Of a stretch of DNA of 41,366 nt, positions 26,771-34,335 are shown in pieces. The DNA comes from Candidatus Venteria ishoeyi. GTDB taxonomy: Bacteria; Pseudomonadota; Gammaproteobacteria; Beggiatoales; Beggiatoaceae. Position 1 is the stretch's first letter; each line of letters opens with the position of its first letter. Below the pieces are notes generated by a model, which did not search any database, was not told the origin of the DNA, and was given only the letters and a program-made list of their open reading frames with translations. The position numbers and the translations under genes were made by a program. The stretch is from the NCBI RefSeq assembly GCF_030378065.1, contig NZ_JAUCGJ010000039.1, positions 1 through 41,366 of the forward strand, written 5' to 3'.

Positions 26771-26795
26771 AAAACATTTGAGTAACAAATGTTTT
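26771..26795 (-). terminator. stem-loop at the yggX stop codon
   Basis: The arms AAAACATTTG (26771-26780) and CAAATGTTTT (26786-26795) pair perfectly around 5 nt. The yggX stop codon is in the arm. Downstream on the minus strand is a T-rich stretch (TTAACTTTTTAATTT). A weak or partial terminator is plausible. Confidence 0.5.
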
Positions 26796-27063
26796 ATGCT
26801 GGCGGCGTAAAGCCCTCAGGCGCGGCAGCACCTTCGCCAAACAGAAATTTTTCCATTTCCCCTTCAATCATTTTGCGCGCTTTTGGATCAACGGGTGATA
26901 AACGGTATTCATTAATCAGCATGGTCTGATGGCGCACCCACTGCTGCCAAGCTTCATTAGAAATATTTTCGTAAATTTTTTTACCCAGATCGCCGGGGTA
27001 AGGGGGAAATTTCAGACCTTCTGCTTCTTTGCCAAGTTTGGCACACTGTACCATGCGACTCAT
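26794..27063 (-). CDS. yggX: Fe(II)-trafficking / oxidative-stress protein YggX
   Basis: This 89-residue protein matches the YggX family in length and sequence: [14 protein letters not shown] near the start with the conserved Cys, then [34 protein letters not shown] and a C-terminal [12 protein letters not shown]. In enterobacteria YggX protects Fe-S clusters and takes part in labile iron handling. It lies 12 bp downstream of mutY, the same order as in E. coli, and MutY is itself an Fe-S enzyme. The ATG has AGGAGA upstream. Confidence 0.93.
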   Translation of the reverse strand: MSRMVQCAKLGKEAEGLKFPPYPGDLGKKIYENISNEAWQQWVRHQTMLINEYRLSPVDPKARKMIEGEMEKFLFGEGAAAPEGFTPPA

Positions 27064-27075
27064 GGAGTTCTCCTG

Positions 27076-28194
27076 TTATTTCAATTGCTGAATTAATTTT
27101 GCCACCGGGGCGGCTAAACCAAAATGTGCTTCCTGCTGAGGATGATACCAGAGACTGTTGCCTTGTGTGACAAGTAAGTCGGTAATTTTCTGGCTTTCTG
27201 TTGCATCCAGCAGAATATGCACAGGCTCAATATTGAGCCGAAAATGGGTAAAACAATGCTGGCGCACGGGCCAATAGTGTTTTTTATCCGGTTTATTGAT
27301 TGTTATCCCTAAATGTTGCGCGCACCAATGTTCCGCTGTCTGCTCTGCCGGACACTCCGGGAAGCTCCACAAGCCGCCCCAAATACCCTGTTGCTCACGT
27401 TGCGATAAGAGAATATCGCCACTTCCCAGGGTTTGCAACATCAACATGCGGGTTTGACGCTCAGGCAGCGGTTTTCGGGGTTTAGGTGCGGGACAATTTT
27501 TAATAATATCTTGCGCTAATGCCTGACAGCCTGTTGCCAATGGGCATAAATCACAATGTGGACGGCTGCGGCTACACACGGTTGCCCCCATATCCATCAT
27601 CGCCTGGGTATAAGCTGCGACTTGCTGCATGGGGGTATGTTTATCGGCAAGTTCCCACAGTTGCTTGGTCACGGCACTCTGTCCCGACCATTGCGAGATA
27701 GCATAATAACGGCATAATACACGTTTGACGTTGCCATCAAGAATACTTTGCTGCTGCTCGAAAGCCAGGGCCAGAATAGCCCCCGCAGTTGAGCGCCCGA
27801 TACCCGGCAGGGCGCACAGAGCCTCCAGGTTTTGTGGCAACTGCCCCTCATGCTGCTCACAAAGCACTTGCGCGGCACGATGCAGGTTGCGCGCGCGGGC
27901 ATAATAGCCTAAGCCGCTCCAATGCTGTAAAACACTGTCTAATGGTGCGTTGGCTAAGCTATTAACATCAGGAAACTGCTGCATAAAACGCCGGAAATAC
28001 GGAATAACCGTATCCACCTGGGTTTGTTGCAGCATGATTTCTGAAATCCAGATTGAATAAGCACTGGTTTTTTGTTGCCAGGGTAAATCCTTGCGCCCAT
28101 TAACGGCAAACCAGTTTAAGACAGCCTGACTAAAGTTATCGGTATTACTCACTGATGTTACCGCACTCTGCTTGTTTTTATGCCAGCGACTCAT
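27076..28194 (-). CDS. mutY: A/G-specific adenine DNA glycosylase
   Basis: MutY removes adenine mispaired with 8-oxoguanine in DNA. It has 372 residues. The catalytic Glu lies in SEIMLQQTQV (about residue 52) and the helix-hairpin-helix is LPGIGRSTAGA (129-139). The second catalytic residue is Asp153 in ILDGNVKRVL. The 4Fe-4S cluster ligands are Cys207, 214, 217 and 223 (CSRSRPHCDLCPLATGC). The C-terminal third is the NUDIX-like domain that reads 8-oxoG. The start overlaps the stop of the upstream SPOR gene by 4 bp (ATGA). Confidence 0.97.
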   Translation of the reverse strand: MSRWHKNKQSAVTSVSNTDNFSQAVLNWFAVNGRKDLPWQQKTSAYSIWISEIMLQQTQVDTVIPYFRRFMQQFPDVNSLANAPLDSVLQHWSGLGYYARARNLHRAAQVLCEQHEGQLPQNLEALCALPGIGRSTAGAILALAFEQQQSILDGNVKRVLCRYYAISQWSGQSAVTKQLWELADKHTPMQQVAAYTQAMMDMGATVCSRSRPHCDLCPLATGCQALAQDIIKNCPAPKPRKPLPERQTRMLMLQTLGSGDILLSQREQQGIWGGLWSFPECPAEQTAEHWCAQHLGITINKPDKKHYWPVRQHCFTHFRLNIEPVHILLDATESQKITDLLVTQGNSLWYHPQQEAHFGLAAPVAKLIQQLK

Positions 28195-28898
28195 TGCTGG
28201 CGCACAATCGCCTGATAACCCTGTTGTTTAAGTTGTCGCTGCGCCTGATTAGCCTGAGTGCGTGAGCTATAAGCGCCAATCTGTACCCGATACCAGGTTT
28301 TTCCACTCACCTGCGCCTGTGCAATGGCAGCAGCATAGCCCTGAGTTTGCAGCTCATTTTGCAATTCATTTGCTGCGCGGCGGTCACGAAAAGAGGCTAC
28401 TTGCAGGATAAATTGCCCTGTAGCTGGCGTGACACCTGCCACGGGAAAATCTTCCGGGCGCATGGGTGTCTGTATTGGTGGTGTAACAGGTAGTGCCAAA
28501 GTGCTGGCAGGGGCAACTGGCGCAACCATAGCCGCTGCCTGTGCCTGCGCGAGTTCTACTTCCGGGCTGGGTCGCGTCGTGGGTTTTGGCGTACTTTTGG
28601 GCAGCATATCGTAAAACTCAAAATGTGGTGCTGCTGGTTTTTCAGATGCTTCCGCTGTTTTTTGTTCACTTATTTTTTCTGCACTTTTATTTATTTTCGG
28701 TTCCGCCTGAATCGGTAAAGCCGGTGGTGGTGCTTGTACCAGTGGTTGTGGTGGCGGTACTGGCGCGCTAGGTAGCCAACCCTTAAGATAGATTAAGAAA
28801 GCGAGGAATAAACCGATCAAAATGCCGGTTAATAACCATAACCAGGAGGCTGGGCAAGCCGTAGTTAAAGGGTCTTTGGTTCTTCTGCGTGATTTCAT
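28191..28898 (-). CDS. SPOR-domain, single-pass membrane protein (FtsN-like)
   Basis: This 235-residue protein has a basic cytoplasmic start (MKSRRRTKD) and one transmembrane helix at about residues 18-40 (LWLLTGILIGLFLAFLIYL). A Pro/Ala-rich periplasmic linker leads to a C-terminal SPOR domain at about 160-235 (FILQVASFRDRRAANELQ, then YRVQIGAYSSRTQANQAQ). SPOR domains bind denuded septal peptidoglycan. The layout is like that of FtsN, but SPOR proteins are diverse, so the FtsN name is not assigned. The ATG at 28898 has CAGGACA upstream. It is translationally coupled to mutY. Confidence 0.85.
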   Translation of the reverse strand: MKSRRRTKDPLTTACPASWLWLLTGILIGLFLAFLIYLKGWLPSAPVPPPQPLVQAPPPALPIQAEPKINKSAEKISEQKTAEASEKPAAPHFEFYDMLPKSTPKPTTRPSPEVELAQAQAAAMVAPVAPASTLALPVTPPIQTPMRPEDFPVAGVTPATGQFILQVASFRDRRAANELQNELQTQGYAAAIAQAQVSGKTWYRVQIGAYSSRTQANQAQRQLKQQGYQAIVRQQ

Positions 28899-29007
28899 GA
28901 TAGTGTCCTGAAATGTTTTTGTTGTTTGAAAAGTATAGGTTCACTCGCATAAAGTCTAGTGCAAAAACAGTAAATTTTGACGTGAGGTGAAAAATTTGGT
29001 TTTAAAG

Positions 29008-29120
29008 ATAGGGGAGGGAAGACTTTCATCTCCCCTCCCGCCGAACCGTGCATACGGCTCTCCAGTTGAGGATTTCTTCATCAGGATTGACACGCCGTTG
29101 CATGGGCTTCAGTTATGGTG
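29008..29120 (-). mobile_element. 3'-end remnant of a group II intron (domain V/VI-like)
   Basis: Read on the minus strand, GAGCCGTATG is followed at once by CACGGTTC, the two sides of a group II domain V stem with its apical part missing. Next comes a long stem GGGAGGGGAG...CTTCCCTCCCC ending in CCCTAT, like domain VI and an intron 3' end. A further hairpin, GCATGGG...CCCATGC, lies upstream (about 29098-29131). There is no reverse-transcriptase gene. The remnant directly follows rhlE. The family call is from motif memory, so it is moderate. Confidence 0.45.
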
Positions 29121-29147
29121 AAAGACCCATGCACAGTGAAGTAAGCG

Positions 29148-30476
29148 CTAGCGAACTCTGTTACGACCTCTGCCCTGCCCCCCAGCTTGACTTCCGCGCC
29201 CCCGATTTCCTGATTTATTACCTGCTGGCTTATGGCCTTGGGCACTCTCTCCAGAGCGTTGTCCATCCCGGTGTCCCGACCTTGGTTTCTTTGGCTTTTT
29301 GGTGTGTACAGGACGTTGTGCCAAACGCGACTCTGGCAGCTCATGAACTGGCTCAAAACCATCAATCAATTTACGGGGTAATAACTGTTTAATCAGACGC
29401 TCAATATCCGTAAGCTGTTTAAATTCATCTGCGCTGACCAGAGAAATAGCTTCACCTTTAGCCCCCGCCCGACCGGTGCGTCCAATGCGATGCACATAAT
29501 CTTCCGGCACATTAGGCAAATCAAAATTGACCACATGAGGCAACTGATCAATATCCAACCCTCTGGCGGCAATATCGGTTGCTACCAGAATCCGCACTGC
29601 CCCTTTCTTAAAATCAGCCAGCGCTTTGGTGCGCGCGCCCTGACTTTTGTTACCATGAATTGCAGCTGCTTTAATACCGGCATTTTCCAACTGACGGGTC
29701 AGACGATTAGCGCCATGTTTGGTGCGGCTGAAAACCAGCACCTGTTCCCACTGGTTATCATGAATCAATTGCGTGAGCAAAGCAGATTTTTGTTTTTTAT
29801 CAACCGGACAAATCCAATGGGTGACTGTTTTCACTGCGGTATTACGCGGTGTGACTGAAATCTCCACCGGATTATGCACCAAGCCTTTAGCCAGCTTACG
29901 AATATCATCAGAAAAAGTCGCGGAAAACATTAAGGTCTGGCGCTGTTTGGGTAAAACCGCGAGAATTTTACGAATATCATGAATAAAACCCATGTCCAGC
30001 ATACGGTCTGCTTCATCCAGTACCAGAACCTCCAAATGCTTGAACCTTACGGCATTCTGGTTGTAGAGATCCAGTAGTCGTCCCGGCGTTGCCACCAATA
30101 TATCAACCCCCTTGCGCAAGCGCATCATCTGCGGGTTGATTTTCACCCCACCAAAAACCACCGTAGAGCGTAACGGCAAATGTTGACCATAGGTCAGTAC
30201 GCTCTCACCAATTTGTGCGGCTAATTCACGGGTTGGCGTTAATATCAGCGTGCGTGCCTGATTGGGATGCGCCCGTTCCCCTTGTGATAAACGTTCTAAA
30301 ATAGGCAGGGTAAAACCTGCGGTCTTACCGGTACCGGTCTGTGCTGCGGCCATCACATCTTTGCCTTGCAATACGGCGGGAATCGCCTGGGCCTGAATTG
30401 GTGATGGCGTTTCATAACCCTGCTCGGCAACAGCGCTAAGGATAGGGGCGGATAGCCCCAGGGAGGAAAAACTCAT
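29148..30476 (-). CDS. rhlE: DEAD-box ATP-dependent RNA helicase, RhlE-like
   Basis: This 442-residue DEAD-box helicase remodels RNA in ribosome assembly or decay. The motifs appear in order: Q motif near SPIQAQAIP, motif [20 protein letters not shown], motif [15 protein letters not shown], then in the second domain [24 protein letters not shown] and motif [12 protein letters not shown]. The C-terminal ~60 residues are a basic Arg/Gly-rich tail typical of RhlE. The tail ends close to a group II intron remnant, so its last residues could have been changed by that insertion, although the tail composition looks normal. RhlE is favoured over SrmB and DbpA by the N-terminus and tail. Confidence 0.9.
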   Translation of the reverse strand: MSFSSLGLSAPILSAVAEQGYETPSPIQAQAIPAVLQGKDVMAAAQTGTGKTAGFTLPILERLSQGERAHPNQARTLILTPTRELAAQIGESVLTYGQHLPLRSTVVFGGVKINPQMMRLRKGVDILVATPGRLLDLYNQNAVRFKHLEVLVLDEADRMLDMGFIHDIRKILAVLPKQRQTLMFSATFSDDIRKLAKGLVHNPVEISVTPRNTAVKTVTHWICPVDKKQKSALLTQLIHDNQWEQVLVFSRTKHGANRLTRQLENAGIKAAAIHGNKSQGARTKALADFKKGAVRILVATDIAARGLDIDQLPHVVNFDLPNVPEDYVHRIGRTGRAGAKGEAISLVSADEFKQLTDIERLIKQLLPRKLIDGFEPVHELPESRLAQRPVHTKKPKKPRSGHRDGQRSGESAQGHKPAGNKSGNRGRGSQAGGQGRGRNRVR

Positions 30477-30555
30477 AAAATTGTCTCTTGTAGGAATTGT
30501 TTAAATCTGGTGTTACGCAAAAGCTTCTTTTTCGCAGGTTTTGAAAATCAGCTAT

Positions 30556-31203
30556 TTAAGTAATTTTAAGCAGTGTGTGAGCGTGTTCAAAAACCTGCCG
30601 GAACATGTCCGGGGTCAAACGTCGGGTTTGGGTGTTATAACGACTGCAATGATAAGCATTGAGCAAACGCAGGCCGTTATCTAATTCGTGTAGGGTGTTA
30701 TGTGCAAACTTACGGCTGCTCAACGGCTGATTACAGGCGCGTAATACCGCTTGATGGGCAATGCCACCCAAGGCCAACACCAGATGATTATCGGGTTTGG
30801 CGGATAATAGTTGATTCAGTTCAGCTTGCAGGTAATGATTACAGGTTTTAATTTCTGCCGTAGTGGGTTTGTTTTCCGGCGGCAGGCATTTAACCGCGTT
30901 GCTAATGCGGCAATGGTAAAGTTCCAGCCCATCATCGGCATTTTCTCCTGTTGCCTGATTACTAAAACCGGCATCAAACAGGGTTTGGTAGAGCAAAATC
31001 CCGGCATAGTCCCCGGTAAAAGGCCGTCCACTGGCATTGGCTCCGTGCTTTCCCGGTGCCAGTCCGACAATTAATAAGCTGGGGTCTTCCACACCAAAAG
31101 GCAATACCGGCTGGTTGTGATAGCCTGGAAATTCCTGGCGCAACACTGCCAGATGTTCAGCCAGACGGGGACAGTCGGTGCATTGTAAGAGTGTTTTACG
31201 CAT
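30556..31203 (-). CDS. uracil-DNA glycosylase, family 5 (UdgB-like)
   Basis: This 215-residue Fe-S uracil-DNA glycosylase excises uracil and other deaminated bases from DNA. Motif A, GLAPGKHGANASGRPFTGD (residues 47-65), is the family-5 form; family 4 has GEAPG followed by acidic residues. Motif B is YHCSRYNTQTRR at about 184-195. The Cys at 8, 11, 106 and 121 are in place for a 4Fe-4S cluster. The ATG at 31203 lies 21 bp from a 7-bp tandem array that occupies its upstream region. It is downstream of tpm with no overlap. Confidence 0.85.
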   Translation of the reverse strand: MRKTLLQCTDCPRLAEHLAVLRQEFPGYHNQPVLPFGVEDPSLLIVGLAPGKHGANASGRPFTGDYAGILLYQTLFDAGFSNQATGENADDGLELYHCRISNAVKCLPPENKPTTAEIKTCNHYLQAELNQLLSAKPDNHLVLALGGIAHQAVLRACNQPLSSRKFAHNTLHELDNGLRLLNAYHCSRYNTQTRRLTPDMFRQVFEHAHTLLKIT

Positions 31204-31223
31204 TAATTGAATTTCCAGCAGAT

Positions 31224-31327
31224 GGTTTACGGTTTACGGTTTACGGTTTACGGTTTACGGTTTACGGTTTACGGTTTACGGTTTACGGTTTACGGTTTAC
31301 GGTTTACGGTTTACGGTTTACGGTTTA
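31224..31327. repeat. heptanucleotide tandem array, about 15 copies of GGTTTAC
   Basis: An uninterrupted run of the 7-bp unit GGTTTAC (GTAAACC on the other strand), about 14.9 copies with no mismatches, fills the space between tpm and the UDG gene. It resembles the STRR class of heptamer repeats known from cyanobacteria. It has no strong stem-loop potential. It separates the UDG start codon from any promoter further upstream. Confidence 0.95.
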
Positions 31328-31376
31328 GTAAAAAAAAGAAGCCGATAAGTGTCAAGCAATAATGTGTAACTATCAT

Positions 31377-32033
31377 TTACAAACGTGTTAAACGATAAAT
31401 AACTTCATCCATTTGCGCTAAACCACGCTGCTGAAAACGCGGATTATCGGCTAAAATATCCACCCGATCCAGACATTCAACCGAAAAATTCTGTGCATAT
31501 AATTGTTTGATTTCGCTTTCCGTCACAGAAAATGGTGGGCCATCCATCTGTGTTTGCGGGTATTCCATGCTGATTAATAAAATCGGTGTATCCGGTGGCA
31601 ACAGTTGCGCCATCTTTTCTGCGTATTGCTGACGCATCGCCGGGGGCAGTGCTACCAGTGAAGCCCGATCATAAACCGCATTAAAACCCTGCAAGTCATC
31701 GGTTTCCAGAGCAAAAAAATCCCCCTGCAACAAGCATAACTGATCCTGCTGCCAGCACTGGAAAGCCCCTTGGCTTTGTATCGTGGGGGTTAAGCCATTT
31801 TCCGAAAAAAAATCTTCAATGGCTGTTTCACTGGTTTCAATACCAATAACTTCCAGTCCCTGCTCTAACAGCCATAGCATATCCAGGGTTTTACCACATA
31901 AAGGCACAAACACCTGGCTTTGTACGGGCAAGTCCAGTTGATGCCAGTATTTTTGCAAATAAACATTTATATCCGCCTGATGAAAGCCGATTTTCCCAGC
32001 TTCCCAGCGTTGATGCCAGAATTCAAGTTTCAT
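31377..32033 (-). CDS. tpm: thiopurine S-methyltransferase
   Basis: This 218-residue SAM-dependent methyltransferase belongs to the TPMT family, which in bacteria methylates thiols and selenium or tellurium compounds. The N-terminal signature FWHQRWEAGKIGFHQADIN and VFVPLCGKTLDMLWLLEQG (SAM binding, ~42-60) are diagnostic. The VIGIETSETAI segment and YDRASLVALPP follow. Length agrees with the bacterial family (about 215-218). It begins 18 bp downstream of the nuclease-like gene and is probably the last-but-one gene of the leftward run. Confidence 0.93.
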   Translation of the reverse strand: MKLEFWHQRWEAGKIGFHQADINVYLQKYWHQLDLPVQSQVFVPLCGKTLDMLWLLEQGLEVIGIETSETAIEDFFSENGLTPTIQSQGAFQCWQQDQLCLLQGDFFALETDDLQGFNAVYDRASLVALPPAMRQQYAEKMAQLLPPDTPILLISMEYPQTQMDGPPFSVTESEIKQLYAQNFSVECLDRVDILADNPRFQQRGLAQMDEVIYRLTRL

Positions 32034-32051
32034 ATGCTGTCTTGTTATTGC

Positions 32052-32678
32052 CTAAGTTTTCGTTAAAATGCCCATTAATATTGAAAATACCTTTTCAATA
32101 TCGGCAGGGATGGTATAGCTGTTAATGTCTTTGCTAATCTGCTTTTCTTGTCTTTTCAGAATACCAAATTTCCATACATCACCAATACTGATCGCGCCAT
32201 ATAATACATTACTGGTATTATCATCCTCATACTTATCCAAGGCGATTAATTCAGCGGATAATTGATTAAAACCTTTATCCAAATCCCCTTTTTTGGCTTC
32301 AATGACAATGATTTCCTGTTTTAACTGGATTAAATAATCCAAAGAACCACTTAATCTGTCATCGACTTCAAGCGCGTATTCAACATTAATTTTAGAGGCT
32401 GTATTTTTAGCAATCTCCACTAAAATAGGCGCAATCAGAAATTCCCGCTTGGCAATTTCTGAATTAATAATAATTTTTGGCAGAATGGTGTATAAGGTTT
32501 GTTGAAGCTTGTTGATTTCATCAATACTGTAATCATTTGATCTTGGAAGATGAATGACTTCGTAAGAAAAAGCATAACCCAGTTCCGCAACAATCTCTTC
32601 TGTGGGACTGTTTAGCTCAAAGTAGTCACTGAAGGTATATTTTTTACCGGCTTTAAAAATAGATTTTTTCATATCCAA
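32052..32678 (-). CDS. PD-(D/E)XK nuclease-fold protein, possible restriction partner
   Basis: This 208-residue protein has a plausible PD-(D/E)XK active site: Asp114 in GSLDYLI, and Glu127 with Lys129 in IIVIEAKKGD, followed by a conserved Gln in FNQLSAEL. The C-terminal segment YGAISIGDVWKFGIL resembles that of stand-alone nuclease-like proteins and HsdR N-terminal domains. It starts directly at the end of the DNA methyltransferase gene (stop and start abut), so the two are co-translated. It could be the restriction enzyme of a type II system or an accessory nuclease. The active-site call is from the motif only. Confidence 0.65.
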   Translation of the reverse strand: MDMKKSIFKAGKKYTFSDYFELNSPTEEIVAELGYAFSYEVIHLPRSNDYSIDEINKLQQTLYTILPKIIINSEIAKREFLIAPILVEIAKNTASKINVEYALEVDDRLSGSLDYLIQLKQEIIVIEAKKGDLDKGFNQLSAELIALDKYEDDNTSNVLYGAISIGDVWKFGILKRQEKQISKDINSYTIPADIEKVFSILMGILTKT

Positions 32679-33659
32679 TTACCGGGATTTAATTTGTGCA
32701 GCTTGCGTATTACGTTCCCAAAAACAGCCATCCACATAACCTTGTATGCTTTGCACTTGCTCAGCCATTGCCAAACGCTTTTCTGTCAGACAGCAATAAT
32801 CCTGATCGATTTCAATGCCAAAATATTGGCGTTTTAATTTTTTAGCAACCACGGCGCTGGTACCACTACCAAGAAAAGGATCAAACACCACATCGCCAGG
32901 ATTTGATGAAGCCAGAACCAATTTGGCAATCAGTTTTTCCGGTTTCTGGGTAGGGTGGTCGGTATTTTCTGGCATAGACCAAAAAGGGATGGAAATATCA
33001 GTCCATAAATTAGAAGGGTGGGTGATTCTAAACTTCCCTTCATCAGTTTCTTGCCAGTCTTTGGGTTTACCTTGTTTATCGGTATAAGGCGCAATCACTT
33101 TACGCCTCATTTTTACCGCATCAACATTAAACGTATAATCATTGGATACGGTACAAAACCAGATATCTTCAGCACAATTTTTCCAGTTGGTTTTTGCGCC
33201 CCGGCCTTTTTCCCGCTCCCAGGTGATACGGTTTCGGATATGAAAATATTGCTGAGCCACGCGATGTATGGCGCTGGAAGATTGCCAGTCACCACAGATA
33301 TACAATGAAGCAGTTTTCTTTAAGGTTGGTAACAAGGCTTTAATCCAGGAATCCAGCCATATTTCATAGTCATCCAGGTTTTTTTTAGTAAACTGGCGAC
33401 CATTAAACGCCTTATTCATATTATAAGGCGGATCAACAATCAGTAAATCAACGCAGTGCGCAGGAAGCAAAGGCAAGGCATCGTGCAAGTCCTGATGAAT
33501 TACCTTACCAAAAACCTGCTCAGGTTCTGCTTTTGCGCTTAACGACAGCAGATGCCGAGAAAAAGACTTTTTATCGGCTTCAGTTAAAACTGTCGTGCGA
33601 TTTCTGGGTGCTTTTTTTGTTGCGCTTTTTTTTCTCTGGGTGCTTGTTTTACTCAACAT
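32679..33659 (-). CDS. site-specific DNA methyltransferase, beta class (N6-adenine or N4-cytosine)
   Basis: This 326-residue amino-methyltransferase has its catalytic motif IV, DPPYNMNK, at residues 76-83, ahead of the SAM motif I VFDPFLGSGTS (258-268). This order marks the beta class. The region between (about 140-230, with RNRITWEREKGRG and LWTDISIPFW) would hold target recognition. HPTQKPEKLI at 235-244 is the usual lead-in to motif I. A basic N-terminal tail (RKKSATKKAPRNR) precedes the core. The start overlaps the merR stop (TGATG). With the abutting nuclease-like gene it may be a type II restriction-modification unit at the tail of the pheST-ihfA operon. Confidence 0.88.
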   Translation of the reverse strand: MLSKTSTQRKKSATKKAPRNRTTVLTEADKKSFSRHLLSLSAKAEPEQVFGKVIHQDLHDALPLLPAHCVDLLIVDPPYNMNKAFNGRQFTKKNLDDYEIWLDSWIKALLPTLKKTASLYICGDWQSSSAIHRVAQQYFHIRNRITWEREKGRGAKTNWKNCAEDIWFCTVSNDYTFNVDAVKMRRKVIAPYTDKQGKPKDWQETDEGKFRITHPSNLWTDISIPFWSMPENTDHPTQKPEKLIAKLVLASSNPGDVVFDPFLGSGTSAVVAKKLKRQYFGIEIDQDYCCLTEKRLAMAEQVQSIQGYVDGCFWERNTQAAQIKSR

Positions 33660-34042
33660 CAGAATGATGGTTTAACCGCTATCGGCTCATTGAGTAGGGC
33701 TAATAAGTCTTCCAGTTCCGTGCGCAACTGCCGAATCATGGCAACATCCGCGCAAGGCGTTTCTTCCTGTTTCTGCTCATCGGTCAGTTGCTGTCTGGCA
33801 CCGCCAATGGTAAAACCATTTTCATACAGCAAACTGCGAATCTGACGAATCAGCAACACATCATGGCGCTGATAATAACGGCGGTTGCCCCGCCGTTTAA
33901 TGGGTTTTAATTGTGGGAACTCCTGTTCCCAGTAGCGCAACACATGGGGCTTAACGGCGCATAACTCGCCGACCTCTCCAATAGTGAAATAGCGCTTGGT
34001 GGGAATTTCCGGGAGTTCGTTATGAGTCGTTATTTCCAGCAT
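33659..34042 (-). CDS. MerR-family transcriptional regulator
   Basis: This 127-residue protein has an N-terminal MerR-type winged helix at about residues 16-85: [23 protein letters not shown], then [17 protein letters not shown] short coiled-coil-like tail follows. There is no Cys-based metal site, so it is not a classical metal sensor. A MerR gene directly after ihfA is a conserved arrangement in gammaproteobacteria. It overlaps the end of ihfA by 23 bp and the methyltransferase start by 1 bp. Its ligand is unknown. Confidence 0.88.
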   Translation of the reverse strand: MLEITTHNELPEIPTKRYFTIGEVGELCAVKPHVLRYWEQEFPQLKPIKRRGNRRYYQRHDVLLIRQIRSLLYENGFTIGGARQQLTDEQKQEETPCADVAMIRQLRTELEDLLALLNEPIAVKPSF

Positions 34043-34322
34043 ATTCTTCTACCCGTGCTCTGAGTTTTTGACCTGGACGAAAAGTCACAACCCGGCGTGC
34101 TGTAATAGGGATTTCTTCCCCGGTTTTTGGGTTTCTACCGGGGCGCTCACTTTTATTACGTAGATCAAAATTTCCAAAACCCGATAATTTGACCTGATCA
34201 CCTTTTTCCAGTGCCTGACGGACTTCTTCAAAAAATTGATCCACCATTTCTTTGGCTTCACGTTTGTTTAAGCCCAATTCTGCAAATAATCGTTCTGCCA
34301 TTGCAGCTTTTGTTAATGCCAT
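34020..34322 (-). CDS. ihfA: integration host factor, alpha subunit
   Basis: This 100-residue protein is the alpha subunit of IHF, which binds and sharply bends DNA as a heterodimer with IhfB. The start [13 protein letters not shown] at 34322 matches the family; an upstream in-frame start at 34391 would overlap pheT and add unrelated residues. [20 protein letters not shown] and [14 protein letters not shown] are the arm and flank motifs, with the intercalating Pro in the RNPKTGE turn. The order pheS-pheT-ihfA is that of E. coli. The gene lies 13 bp after pheT. Confidence 0.96.
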   Translation of the reverse strand: MALTKAAMAERLFAELGLNKREAKEMVDQFFEEVRQALEKGDQVKLSGFGNFDLRNKSERPGRNPKTGEEIPITARRVVTFRPGQKLRARVEEYAGNNDS

Positions 34323-34335
34323 TTTTTTTACCTTA

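Noticed and set aside
634-28188. An 18-bp identity, CGCACTCTGCTTGTTTTT, near 634 and inside mutY near 28166
   Set aside because: It is a single short match, coding in one place and non-coding in the other. It could be chance, and no longer repeat surrounds it.
31224-31327. The GGTTTAC array as a telomere or CRISPR-like structure
   Set aside because: The unit is 7 bp without spacers, so it is not CRISPR. It is internal to a bacterial chromosome segment, and the likeness to TTTAGGG is superficial.
31056-31328. An open frame running through the heptamer array with a VYGLRFT repeat
   Set aside because: A 7-bp unit read in frame gives a 7-residue period automatically. The frame is antisense to the UDG gene and has no ribosome site.
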